From Prevotella sp. HUN102 (GTDB lineage Bacteria > Bacteroidota > Bacteroidia > Bacteroidales > Bacteroidaceae), in assembly GCF_000688375.1 (NCBI RefSeq), contig NZ_JIAF01000004.1, forward strand, positions 1,922,001 through 1,986,000: DNA of 64,000 bases, written 5' to 3'. Shown piece after piece: positions 44,622 to 52,638 of the stretch (position 1 is its first letter; every line of letters starts with the position of its first letter). Both the position numbers and the translations under genes were made by a program. The notes under the pieces were generated by a model. The model ran no database searches, had not been told where the DNA came from, and saw nothing but the letters and a program-made list of their open reading frames with translations.

Positions 44622-47600
44622 ATGGCTAAAGAAAAAAAGTTTATCACATGTGATGGTAACGAAGCTGCCGCACACGTGAGCTACATGTTCTCAGAGGTAG
44701 CAGCGATTTATCCTATCACTCCGTCTTCTCCAATGGCGGAGCATGTTGATACGTGGTCAGCAAAGGGTCGCAAGAATTTGTTCGGACAGACTGTTGCTGT
44801 TCAGGAAATGCAGTCTGAAGGTGGTGCTGCCGGTGCAATGCACGGCTCACTTCAGGCTGGTGCTCTCACAACTACATTTACCGCATCACAGGGCTTGCTC
44901 TTGATGATTCCTAATATGTACAAAATCGCAGGCGAAATGCTTCCTTGCGTATTCGATGTTTCTGCTCGTGCCATTGCCAGCCACGCTTTGTGTATCTTCG
45001 GAGACCACTCAGACGTTATGGCTTGCCGCCAGACTGGTTTTGCAATGTTCTGCTCCGGTTCAGTACAGGAAGTAATGGACTTGACGGCAGTTCCTCACCT
45101 CGCTACTTTGAAGACAAGCATTCCTTTTGTCAATTTCTTCGATGGTTTCCGTACTTCTCACGAGTACCAAAAGATAGAAATGATCGATCAGGAAGAAATT
45201 GCAAAGCTTGTTGATCCGGCAGATATCCAGCGTTTCCGCGACCGTGCGCTTTCTCCTGAGCGTCCTGTAACTCGTGGTACGGCTGAAAACCCTGAAACAT
45301 TCTTCACACACCGTGAGGCTTGCAACCAGTATTATGAAAACATTCCAGAGGTTGTTGAAGACTACTTGGTTAAGATTAAGGAAATTACTGGTCGCGAATA
45401 CCACCTCTTCTCTTACTATGGTGCAGAAGATGCAGAGAACATTATCATCCTGATGGGTTCTGCTTCAGAAGCTGCTCGTGAGGCTATCGACTTCCAAATG
45501 AAGCAGGGCAAGAAGGTTGGTATGATTTCAGTACACCTCTATCGTCCATTCTCTGTAAAGCATTTGCTTGCAGCAGTTCCTAAGACTGTTAAGCGCATTG
45601 CCGTACTCGACCGTACAAAGGAACCGGGTGCAGAAGGCGAACCACTGTACCTCGATGTTAAGAGCGCATTCTACGATGTTGAAAACAAGCCTTTGATCGT
45701 TGGTGGCCGTTATGGTCTCGGTTCTTCAGATACAACCCCAGGTCATATCATCTCAGTATTCAACAACCTTGAACTTGCTGAACCAAAGAACCACTTTACA
45801 GTAGGTATTGTTGATGACGTTACTTTCACATCACTTCCATTGATTGAAGAAGTTCCAATGGGTGGCGAAGGTATCTTCGAGGCTAAGTTCTACGGACTTG
45901 GTGCTGATGGTACAGTAGGTGCCAACAAGAACTCTGTAAAGATTATCGGCGATAACACAGACAAGTATTGTCAGGCATATTTCTCTTACGACTCTAAGAA
46001 GTCTGGTGGTTTCACTTGCTCTCATCTTCGTTTCGGCGATTCACACATCCACTCCACCTATCAGGTAAATACTCCTAACTTCGTGGCTTGCCACGTTCAG
46101 GCTTACTTGAATATGTACGATGTTATTCGTGGTTTGCAGAAGAATGGTACATTCCTTCTGAACACAATCTTTGAAGGCGAAGAACTTGTTAAGTTCATCC
46201 CTAACAAGATTAAGCGTTACTTCGCTCAGAACAATATCACTGTTTACTATATCAACGCTACAAAGATTGCACAGGAAATCGGTCTTGGCAACCGTACCAA
46301 TACTATCCTCCAGAGTGCATTCTTCCGTATCACAGAGGTTATCCCAGTAGATTTGGCTGTTGAACAGATGAAGAAATTCATCGTTAAGTCTTACGGAAAC
46401 AAGGGACAGGACGTGGTAGACAAGAACTATGCAGCCGTAGACCGTGGTGGCGAATACGCAACATTGGCAGTAGACCCAGCTTGGGCTAACCTTGCAGATG
46501 ATGCAGCAGACCCAACAGACGACGCTCCGGCATACATCAAGGAAATTGTCCGTCCTATCAATGCGCAGATTGGTAACGACTTGAAGGTTTCTGATTTCGT
46601 TAGATACGATATGGTAGATGGTACTATGAAGAATGGTGCATCTGCATACGAGAAGCGTGGTGTAGAAGCGTTCAATCCAGAATGGACTGCCGAGAATTGT
46701 ATCCAGTGTAACAAGTGTGCCTACGTTTGTCCTCACGCAGCAATCCGTCCGTTCGTTCTTGATGAAAACGAAATCAAGGCATTCGACGACAAGACATTGG
46801 AAATGAAGGTTCCGAAGCCTATGGCAGGTATGAACTTCCGCATTCAGGTCAGCGTTCTCGACTGTGTAGGTTGTGGTAACTGTGCTGACGTTTGTCCGGG
46901 CAACAAGAACGGCAAGGCACTTGCAATGGTTCCATTCACACGCGACGAGAAGATGATTTCAAACTGGAATTACTTGACAAAGAATGTAAAGTCTAAGCAG
47001 AACCTTGTAGACATCAAGAGCAATGTTAAGAACTCTCAGTTTGCTCAGCCATTGTTTGAATTCTCCGGAGCTTGTGCAGGTTGTGGCGAAACTCCATACG
47101 TTAAGTTGATTTCTCAGCTCTATGGCGACCGTGAAATGATTGCCAACGCAACAGGCTGCTCTTCTATCTACTCTGCATCTATCCCTTCTACACCATATAC
47201 TACAAACGAAAATGGTCAGGGACCTGCATTCGACAACTCATTGTTCGAAGACTTCTGCGAATTTGGTCTGGGTATGCACCTCGGTAACAAGAAGATGCGC
47301 GAGCGTATCGTAGTTCTTCTGAACGAATTGCTTGCCAAGGACGACACTCCTACTGACTTCAAGGAAGCTGCTACCGAATGGATCAACACAATGAACGACT
47401 CAGAAGCCTCTAAGGTTTCCAGCGCAGCATTGAAACCATTGATTGCCAAGGGTGCTGAAGCAGGTTGTCCAATCTGTGCAGAACTGAAGACTTTGGATCA
47501 CTACCTCGTTAAGCGTTCCCAGTGGATTATCGGTGGCGACGGTGCTTCTTACGACATCGGCTACGGTGGTCTCGACCACGTTATCGCATCAGGCGAAGAT

Positions 47601-48194
47601 GTTAATATCTTCGTTCTCGATACAGAGGTTTACTCTAACACCGGTGGTCAGAGCTCTAAATCAACACCTCTCGGTGCTATTGCTCAGTTCGCAGCATCAG
47701 GTAAGCGCATCCGTAAAAAGGACCTCGGCTTGATGGCAACTACATACGGTTATGTTTACGTTGCACAGATTGCTATGGGTGCCGATCAGGCTCAGACCTT
47801 GAAAGCTATCCGTGAAGCAGAAGCATATCCGGGTCCATCTCTCATCATCGCTTATGCTCCTTGTATCAACCACGGCTTGAAAGCTAAGGGAGGTATGGGC
47901 AAGAGTCAGGCAGAAGAAGCTCGTGCCGTAGAGAGCGGTTACTGGCACTTGTGGCGTTACAACCCACAGTTGGCAGACGAGGGCAAGAACCCATTCTCAC
48001 TCGACTCTAAGGAACCAGACTGGAGCAAGTTCCAAGACTTCCTGTTGGGCGAGGTTCGCTATCTCTCTGTAAAGAAGGCTTATCCTAACGAAGCACAGGA
48101 ACTCTTCGACGCAGCTGAACAGATGGCAAAACTCCGCTACCAGAGCTATGTCCGCAAGACTAAGGAAGACTGGAGCATTGAAACTGCTGAATAA
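44622..48194 (+). CDS. nifJ: Pyruvate:ferredoxin (flavodoxin) oxidoreductase
   Basis: The 1,190-residue product is a one-chain PFOR. An N-terminal pyrimidine-binding domain starts KKFITCDGNEAAAHVSYMFS. Two [4Fe-4S] ferredoxin motifs lie near residues 690-760 (CIQCNKCAYVCPHAAI and CVGCGNCADVCPGN). A C-terminal thiamine-diphosphate domain has SGACAGCGETPYVKL and the GDGASYDIGYGGLDH metal/TPP-binding segment. It splits pyruvate with CoA to acetyl-CoA, CO2 and reduced ferredoxin, the main pyruvate step of anaerobes. Codons are strongly biased, as in gapA, implying high expression. Confidence 0.98.
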   Translation: MAKEKKFITCDGNEAAAHVSYMFSEVAAIYPITPSSPMAEHVDTWSAKGRKNLFGQTVAVQEMQSEGGAAGAMHGSLQAGALTTTFTASQGLLLMIPNMYKIAGEMLPCVFDVSARAIASHALCIFGDHSDVMACRQTGFAMFCSGSVQEVMDLTAVPHLATLKTSIPFVNFFDGFRTSHEYQKIEMIDQEEIAKLVDPADIQRFRDRALSPERPVTRGTAENPETFFTHREACNQYYENIPEVVEDYLVKIKEITGREYHLFSYYGAEDAENIIILMGSASEAAREAIDFQMKQGKKVGMISVHLYRPFSVKHLLAAVPKTVKRIAVLDRTKEPGAEGEPLYLDVKSAFYDVENKPLIVGGRYGLGSSDTTPGHIISVFNNLELAEPKNHFTVGIVDDVTFTSLPLIEEVPMGGEGIFEAKFYGLGADGTVGANKNSVKIIGDNTDKYCQAYFSYDSKKSGGFTCSHLRFGDSHIHSTYQVNTPNFVACHVQAYLNMYDVIRGLQKNGTFLLNTIFEGEELVKFIPNKIKRYFAQNNITVYYINATKIAQEIGLGNRTNTILQSAFFRITEVIPVDLAVEQMKKFIVKSYGNKGQDVVDKNYAAVDRGGEYATLAVDPAWANLADDAADPTDDAPAYIKEIVRPINAQIGNDLKVSDFVRYDMVDGTMKNGASAYEKRGVEAFNPEWTAENCIQCNKCAYVCPHAAIRPFVLDENEIKAFDDKTLEMKVPKPMAGMNFRIQVSVLDCVGCGNCADVCPGNKNGKALAMVPFTRDEKMISNWNYLTKNVKSKQNLVDIKSNVKNSQFAQPLFEFSGACAGCGETPYVKLISQLYGDREMIANATGCSSIYSASIPSTPYTTNENGQGPAFDNSLFEDFCEFGLGMHLGNKKMRERIVVLLNELLAKDDTPTDFKEAATEWINTMNDSEASKVSSAALKPLIAKGAEAGCPICAELKTLDHYLVKRSQWIIGGDGASYDIGYGGLDHVIASGEDVNIFVLDTEVYSNTGGQSSKSTPLGAIAQFAASGKRIRKKDLGLMATTYGYVYVAQIAMGADQAQTLKAIREAEAYPGPSLIIAYAPCINHGLKAKGGMGKSQAEEARAVESGYWHLWRYNPQLADEGKNPFSLDSKEPDWSKFQDFLLGEVRYLSVKKAYPNEAQELFDAAEQMAKLRYQSYVRKTKEDWSIETAE

Positions 48195-48215
48195 TTCTAT
48201 TCAACATACTATTAT

Positions 48216-48247
48216 AAAGGAGATTCTCAAAAGGAATCTCCTTTTTT
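48216..48247 (+). terminator. Rho-independent terminator after nifJ
   Basis: AAAGGAGATTC/GAATCTCCTTT with a 7-base loop and TTTTTT, 21 bases past the stop. Confidence 0.88.
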
Positions 48248-48382
48248 AAATTCCTCCCCGAAGCGCATTGGCCGCACCATATAACCAGTTTGATAGCTCC
48301 ACAATCAGAAAGTTTTATAGGATATTCTGCCATTATTGCAGCAAAAAGTTAAAGAAATCTTCTGTCGTACAAAACATTTCCG

Positions 48383-48390
48383 TAACTTTG
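48383..48390 (+). promoter_or_regulatory. -7 box of the YhcH gene
   Basis: TAACTTTG about 122 bases before the ATG. 48248-48512 otherwise shows nothing. Confidence 0.5.
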
Positions 48391-48512
48391 CCTCGGCAAA
48401 TATGGAGATTGTTGCTTATGAACCTTTGTGAGATAATCACTATAAAATTTACAACGATTCTCGCTATATAACCATTTTGAAAGCACTTGCAAAATTTTGA
48501 ATTCACGTAACT

Positions 48513-48959
48513 ATGATTATCGGAGATTTAAGGGAAGTGAAAAGATATTACTGCCTTCATCCACGTATGAAGGAGGTATTCGAGTATGTTGCGAGCCACG
48601 ATTTCAGGGACGTGGCGGCAGGAAGGATTGTGTTGGATGGCGAGAAGCTGTTCATCAATCTTGATGAAGTGGAGCTGAAGAGGAAGGAAGAACAAGTGTT
48701 GGAGGTACATCGCAGATATATTGATGTGCAGATACCACTCGTTCTGGAAGAAACATTCGGATGGTCGGCATTGGCTAACCTTGGAGAAGCCGACGTTCCA
48801 TATTCTGAGGAAAAGGACTTTGCTTTCTATCGTCAGCAGGCAGAGGTATATGTGCCAGTGAAGCCCGGACAATTCATTATGTTCTTTCCGGAAGATGCGC
48901 ACGCACCACTCATCGGCAAAGGCAGACAAAGAAAACTGATTGTAAAGGTATTGGTATGA
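48513..48959 (+). CDS. YhcH/YjgK/YiaL-family (DUF386) beta-barrel protein
   Basis: The 148-residue product has the cupin-like family pattern: MIIGDLREVKRYYCLHPRMK, LEVHRRYIDVQIPL with conserved His/Glu, and FIMFFPEDAHAPLIG, where Pro-Glu-Asp-Ala-His is the metal-binding hallmark. E. coli members sit in sialic acid and sugar-acid operons and may act as sugar anomerases, but here the gene is solitary. It is followed by an octamer repeat array. Confidence 0.9.
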   Translation: MIIGDLREVKRYYCLHPRMKEVFEYVASHDFRDVAAGRIVLDGEKLFINLDEVELKRKEEQVLEVHRRYIDVQIPLVLEETFGWSALANLGEADVPYSEEKDFAFYRQQAEVYVPVKPGQFIMFFPEDAHAPLIGKGRQRKLIVKVLV

Positions 48960-48962
48960 GTG

Positions 48963-49003
48963 GCAAGGGGACAAGGGAACGAGGGGGACGAGTTTACAAG
49001 TAG
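48963..49003 (+). repeat. Octamer array 1 (8-bp period, plus orientation)
   Basis: Five near-octamers of the form (A/G)C(A/G)AG plus three bases (GCAAGGGG, ACAAGGGA, ACGAGGGGG, ACGAGTTT, ACAAGTAG), directly after the YhcH stop. Confidence 0.7.
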
Positions 49004-49092
49004 ATTTGCCGATTCATCATATCCTCAAGACTTAACTCTGGATTATCGTCTTGAATAAAAGGTAATTAACTTCGGATCCTTATTTTTGTATT

Positions 49093-49190
49093 AACTTGCC
49101 CACTTGTAAACTTGTTCTCCTTCTTCCCTTGTAAACTTATCTACTCGTAAACTTGTTCCCTTGTAAACTCGTAAACTTATAAACTTATCC
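49093..49190 (-). repeat. Octamer array 2 (8-bp period, minus orientation)
   Basis: About twelve octamers read on the minus strand as A(C/T)(A/G)AGTTT, ACAAGGGA, ACGAGTAG and similar. It is the inverted partner of array 1, about 90 bases away, in the same convergent gap. Confidence 0.75.
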
Positions 49191-49191
49191 T

Positions 49192-49217
49192 AAAGTTCGG
49201 GAATAAACCCGAACTTT
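49192..49217 (-). terminator. Stem-loop after the TPR gene
   Basis: AAAGTTCGGG/CCCGAACTTT with a 6-base loop, 4 bases past the TPR stop codon. Confidence 0.6.
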
Positions 49218-49220
49218 GGA

Positions 49221-50852
49221 TTATTTCACAATCGGATGTGCCTTCAGGAGCTTTTCATAGTCGGCATATCCCTTCAGGTTTTCCATCCAAGGATGATTGT
49301 GGAGAAGCGGCCAACTGTTGAAATTTTTGTCGATGGCGATTTCCAACTTGCGGACAGCCATAGCCTTGTCGTCCATCAGCGCATAGAGGCACGCCACGTC
49401 GAAACAATTCATAGCCCCATCGTTCTCTGACACACTTCTCTCGGCAGATACCACAGCCGTTTTGTCGATGCCGAGGAAATGCTGCGAAATGAAGGTAGCC
49501 TTGTATGGCGTACCTACGCTGTCGGCTTCAACCGCCTTTCTGAAATCGCCCTTAGCCTCAACAATCTTTCCGTCCTTTAGAGTCAGCCATCCACGGAAAA
49601 GATACAGGTTTGGATCTAAGGTTTCTCCGGTTTCTGCACTGTTTCCAATAGCTGCATTGAAATCGTCCATAGCTTCCTTGTACTTTCCCTGCAAAACATA
49701 GGCGTATCCACGACCAAGCCGAGTGGTTTCGTCATCGTAAGCACGTTTCAGCAAAGTGGTGTAATCTCTGACAGCGAGGTCGTAGTCGCCCTTGTCCAGA
49801 TAGATATTTGCCCGCTGACTTAGATAATAATCAACAGGCATTTCAGAAGCATCCGCAGAATCCTTTGCCAATTCCATAGCCTTGTTCATCCAACGGACAG
49901 CATCATCATATCTATTCAGACTGAAATGCTGCGCACTTATCAGTGCAGCATTCCTAGCAGACGGTTTCTGTTCATAGATTTTCTCGTAGGCTTTCAATGC
50001 TGCGGCATAGTTCTCCTGATATGTGTAGACCTCTGCCAAGAGCTTCGGCCATCTCGGGTTAGAAGGTTCCGCGACCTCGCGTGCCTTGATTTTCTGCTCC
50101 ACCAAATCCTTCGTGCTGATGGTATCGGCCATCTTGTAAAGATATGAATTCATCAATTCTCCCTCTTCAATTTCAAGGTCAAGGATGGCGTCGATGGCCT
50201 TGCCGTAATCCTCCATAGCATAATATGCTTGTACATTGCCGTATTTCGCTTCAGCGTTCAACGAGTCAGACTCCGTTGCACGCCTGTACCATCCCAGTGC
50301 TTCCGGATAATTTTCCTCCGCAAGATAAAGGTGTCCCATACTTACCATCGCTCCGGCATTATAGGCATCCAAATTGAGAACGCGCTCATAGTCTTTCCTT
50401 GCCAGACCGTATTTGTCCTGCTCCGCATAATACTCTGCACGCTTGGCCAGAAGTTTGATGCTCTTTGGCAGACGCTTCAATGCCTCTTCGTAGATAGCGG
50501 GAATCTTTTCGGCGTCTATATCCTCATAGAGCTTTATTTTCGTCTGATAGCATCCCAACAATCCATCCGTATCCGTGGCGGGCATAAACCTGATGGCATT
50601 GTCGAGAGCAGAGAGCGAACTGCCTTCTTCCCCATTATTAATTGCATTGCAAAGGGCGTTGAGCAGCCACGCATACGCATTTTTCGGATGCACCTTCAGC
50701 TCGCGCACGGCATAGGCCTGTGCCGTCTTGTAATCATCATACTGGAAGGATTCCAGAGCCTTTGTATAAAAGTATGTGTCCTTCTGGGCAAAACTAATCA
50801 ACGGAAGCATAGCTAACAGAACCGTTGCAAGAATGAATCTGATACTTTTCAT
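49221..50852 (-). CDS. Exported tetratricopeptide-repeat protein
   Basis: About 543 residues from the ATG at 50852 (MKSIRFILATVLLAML), which begins a clear signal peptide ending ISFAQ; a longer in-frame start lacks one. The mature part is a run of TPR units, for example YKTAQAYAVRELKVHPKNAY, YPEALGWYRRATESDSLNAEA, YAAALKAYEKIYEQKPSARN and YDLAVRDYTTLLKRAY. It is periplasmic and likely a scaffold for protein-protein contacts. It stands alone with a terminator right after the stop. Confidence 0.9.
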   Translation of the reverse strand: MKSIRFILATVLLAMLPLISFAQKDTYFYTKALESFQYDDYKTAQAYAVRELKVHPKNAYAWLLNALCNAINNGEEGSSLSALDNAIRFMPATDTDGLLGCYQTKIKLYEDIDAEKIPAIYEEALKRLPKSIKLLAKRAEYYAEQDKYGLARKDYERVLNLDAYNAGAMVSMGHLYLAEENYPEALGWYRRATESDSLNAEAKYGNVQAYYAMEDYGKAIDAILDLEIEEGELMNSYLYKMADTISTKDLVEQKIKAREVAEPSNPRWPKLLAEVYTYQENYAAALKAYEKIYEQKPSARNAALISAQHFSLNRYDDAVRWMNKAMELAKDSADASEMPVDYYLSQRANIYLDKGDYDLAVRDYTTLLKRAYDDETTRLGRGYAYVLQGKYKEAMDDFNAAIGNSAETGETLDPNLYLFRGWLTLKDGKIVEAKGDFRKAVEADSVGTPYKATFISQHFLGIDKTAVVSAERSVSENDGAMNCFDVACLYALMDDKAMAVRKLEIAIDKNFNSWPLLHNHPWMENLKGYADYEKLLKAHPIVK

Positions 50853-51029
50853 AATAGATAAAATTAATGTTTTCGTAAATACGGAATATAAGCCAATGAG
50901 TTCTTTATGTACATCTCTCCTCTTCAGTCTAAATTTGTAAAGAAAAAAGTACAATGTAAAATTAGATATTATATTTGAATTATGCAAATAAAATGTGCTT
51001 TATTATCGGGAAATCTACCAGAATTTTCA

Positions 51030-52012
51030 AGTGTGTAGAGTCAACCAGCAAGTGCAAAATTACAACACATATTTGAAGAACTCGCACTTTGGTGTGGAAA
51101 AGTTTAATTTTTCCCTTGGTCTTTCATTCAATTTCTTCTGTATGGCCATAATCCTCTTGTCCGTATAGTTCTCAAAGGAATCCTTTTTAGGGATATATTG
51201 CCTGATTAACTTGTTTGTATTCTCAATGGCTCCCTTTTGCCATGAACAATATGGATCTGCAAAGTACACAGGCACGCCCAACCATTTCGTGATATCCTTA
51301 TGTGCGGCAAACTCAGGTCCGTTGTCAGTGGTAATGGTCTTCAGTCTGTCCTTGTATGGCAGCAGCAGTCTCCTGACTGCTTTTGCCAGAGGCTTCGACT
51401 GCTTCCCAAATGGCAGTTTCCGCATAAGCAACATATTGGTGGGTTTCTCCACCAGTGTGAGTATGGCGCGCTGGGCAGGGTCGACGATCAGGTCCATCTC
51501 AAAGTCTCCAAATCTCTTCCCGTCCACTTCCTTGTTTCTCTCATGGATGCGCACCCTGTCCTTGACAGGAAGATGCCCCCCTTTGGGTGATGCCTGTATT
51601 TCATCTTGTGTCTTGTGTGCCCGGCAAGTTTCCCTGTCGGGTCATCGTGGATGATGTTGTAGATGGACTGATGGGACACCCTTATCCCATCATTCACACG
51701 CAGATACCCCGATATTTGTCTTGGAGACCATTGGTCATTAACGATATATTCCTTGATTCTCCAGACCAATTCGTCGGAGAGCTTGGAGTTCGTCCCCGTT
51801 CTCTCTCTGCGCTGCATGGCCATGTCGTGCGCCTTCGTCCAGATATACTTTCCCGAGGGCGTGCTGTTGCGTTTGATTTCACGTGAGAGTGTTGCCTGAC
51901 TGATGCCGACGATGGCGGCAATTTCTTTTCTTGCGATTTTCTTTTGAAGTAAGGCGAAAATTTGCGACCTTTGCTCCGAGATTAATTGATGATACATTTA
52001 CAATACAAAGTT
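51030..52012. mobile_element. IS30-family insertion sequence, approximate limits
   Basis: About 1 kb filled by one broken IS30-type transposase on the minus strand. The ends are not sharply defined. An imperfect inverted pair (minus 5' end TTAACTAAC near 52010, and TCAACCAGC near 51039) is suggestive. No target duplication was confirmed. It lies between the TPR gene and a palindrome cluster. Confidence 0.75.
51060..51997 (-). pseudogene. IS30-family transposase, split by a -1 frame break at a G run
   Basis: The N-terminal part starts MYHQLISEQRSQIFALLQKK at 51997 and has the IS30 helix-turn-helix region (RKEIAAIVGISQATLSREIKRN). It runs on past KYRHHPKGG into a wrong frame. The catalytic DDE core continues in the -1 frame: FGDFEMDLIVDP (first Asp), TITTDNGPEFAAH (second Asp) and WQKGAIENTNKLIRQYIPKK (Glu). 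The break is at a six-G run (51577-51582), and one extra G restores the frame. The same spot reads A_AAG_GGG, a classical -1 slippery heptamer, so programmed frameshifting is an alternative. Confidence 0.88.
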
Positions 52013-52023
52013 AGTTAATCCTG

Positions 52024-52047
52024 GGGAGACTTCGGTCTCCCTTTTTT
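52024..52047 (+). terminator. UUCG-loop terminator-like hairpin, no upstream gene
   Basis: GGGAGAC-TTCG-GTCTCCC followed by TTTTTT, a textbook intrinsic terminator on the plus strand, but no plus-strand gene precedes it. It is just outside the IS30 element. Confidence 0.75.
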
Positions 52048-52074
52048 AATTTGTATTGCCGGTTGTTGCTTTTT

Positions 52075-52138
52075 CCTCGCCGAGAGATGCAGACAACCTC
52101 TCGCTACGCTTCGAGAACGTCTGCATCTCTCGGCGAGG
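52075..52138. repeat. 64-nt perfect-armed inverted repeat
   Basis: Two perfectly complementary 20-base arms (52075-52094 and 52119-52138, beginning CCTCGCCGAGAG) and a 24-base loop with its own TCTCG/CGAGA stem. A further GCACTT/AAGTGC hairpin is at 52152-52178. GC-rich compared with surroundings. Confidence 0.85.
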
Positions 52139-52241
52139 GCTACTCTTTTTTGCACTTCGATTTGGAATCTTCAAGTGCACAATCTTGGGTTTCGGGCTTT
52201 GCTGTAATGCCTTTATTTTGTCCCTATATTCCTTTCTCCAG

Positions 52242-52323
52242 AAAAGTATATACTTTTTCATTAAAAGGTATATACTTTTTTGATGGAAAGTATATACTTT
52301 TGGGGCAAAAAGTATATACCTTT
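52242..52323. repeat. Palindrome array B: four units, exact 22-bp period
   Basis: GTATATAC cores at 52246, 52268, 52290 and 52312, each inside an AAAGTATATACTTT-type palindrome and separated by different short spacers. The same 22-bp spacing as array A with an unrelated core. Positions 52330-52565 are without a visible gene. Confidence 0.9.
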
Positions 52324-52569
52324 TTCAAGATCCAAAGTAGATTTCACAACTAACTGATTATCAAACTCTTGCAAGATAACGAAAAGTCGGAATGAAACTG
52401 GATTTGAAAGGAAAAGGAAAGGGGCGGAAACGTGCGGCATTTCCCATTTCAAACACGAAAAAGACTATGGACGGCAGAGGCTCCGGAGAGGCGTATCACG
52501 AATATGCGCCCGATTCTTTCGGAAGTCTGTTTCTGTAAAAATATTTCACGCCCATTCTTAAAGAAAAAA

Positions 52570-52604
52570 CCACTCCACTCCTCAACGGAGCAGAGTGGCC
52601 AAAT
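52570..52604 (-). terminator. Terminator after the TonB receptor at 52639
   Basis: Minus-strand stem CCACTC...GAGTGG with inner CTCC/GGAG, followed by TTTTTT. It lies about 40 bases past the stop. Confidence 0.7.
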
Positions 52605-52638
52605 CAAATTCTAACAGTTATTATTTAAAGTCTATTTC

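Noticed and set aside
52046..52261. Small minus-strand open frame of 71 residues
   Set aside because: It reads through the 64-nt inverted repeat and array B; the composition is that of the repeats, so a real protein is unlikely.
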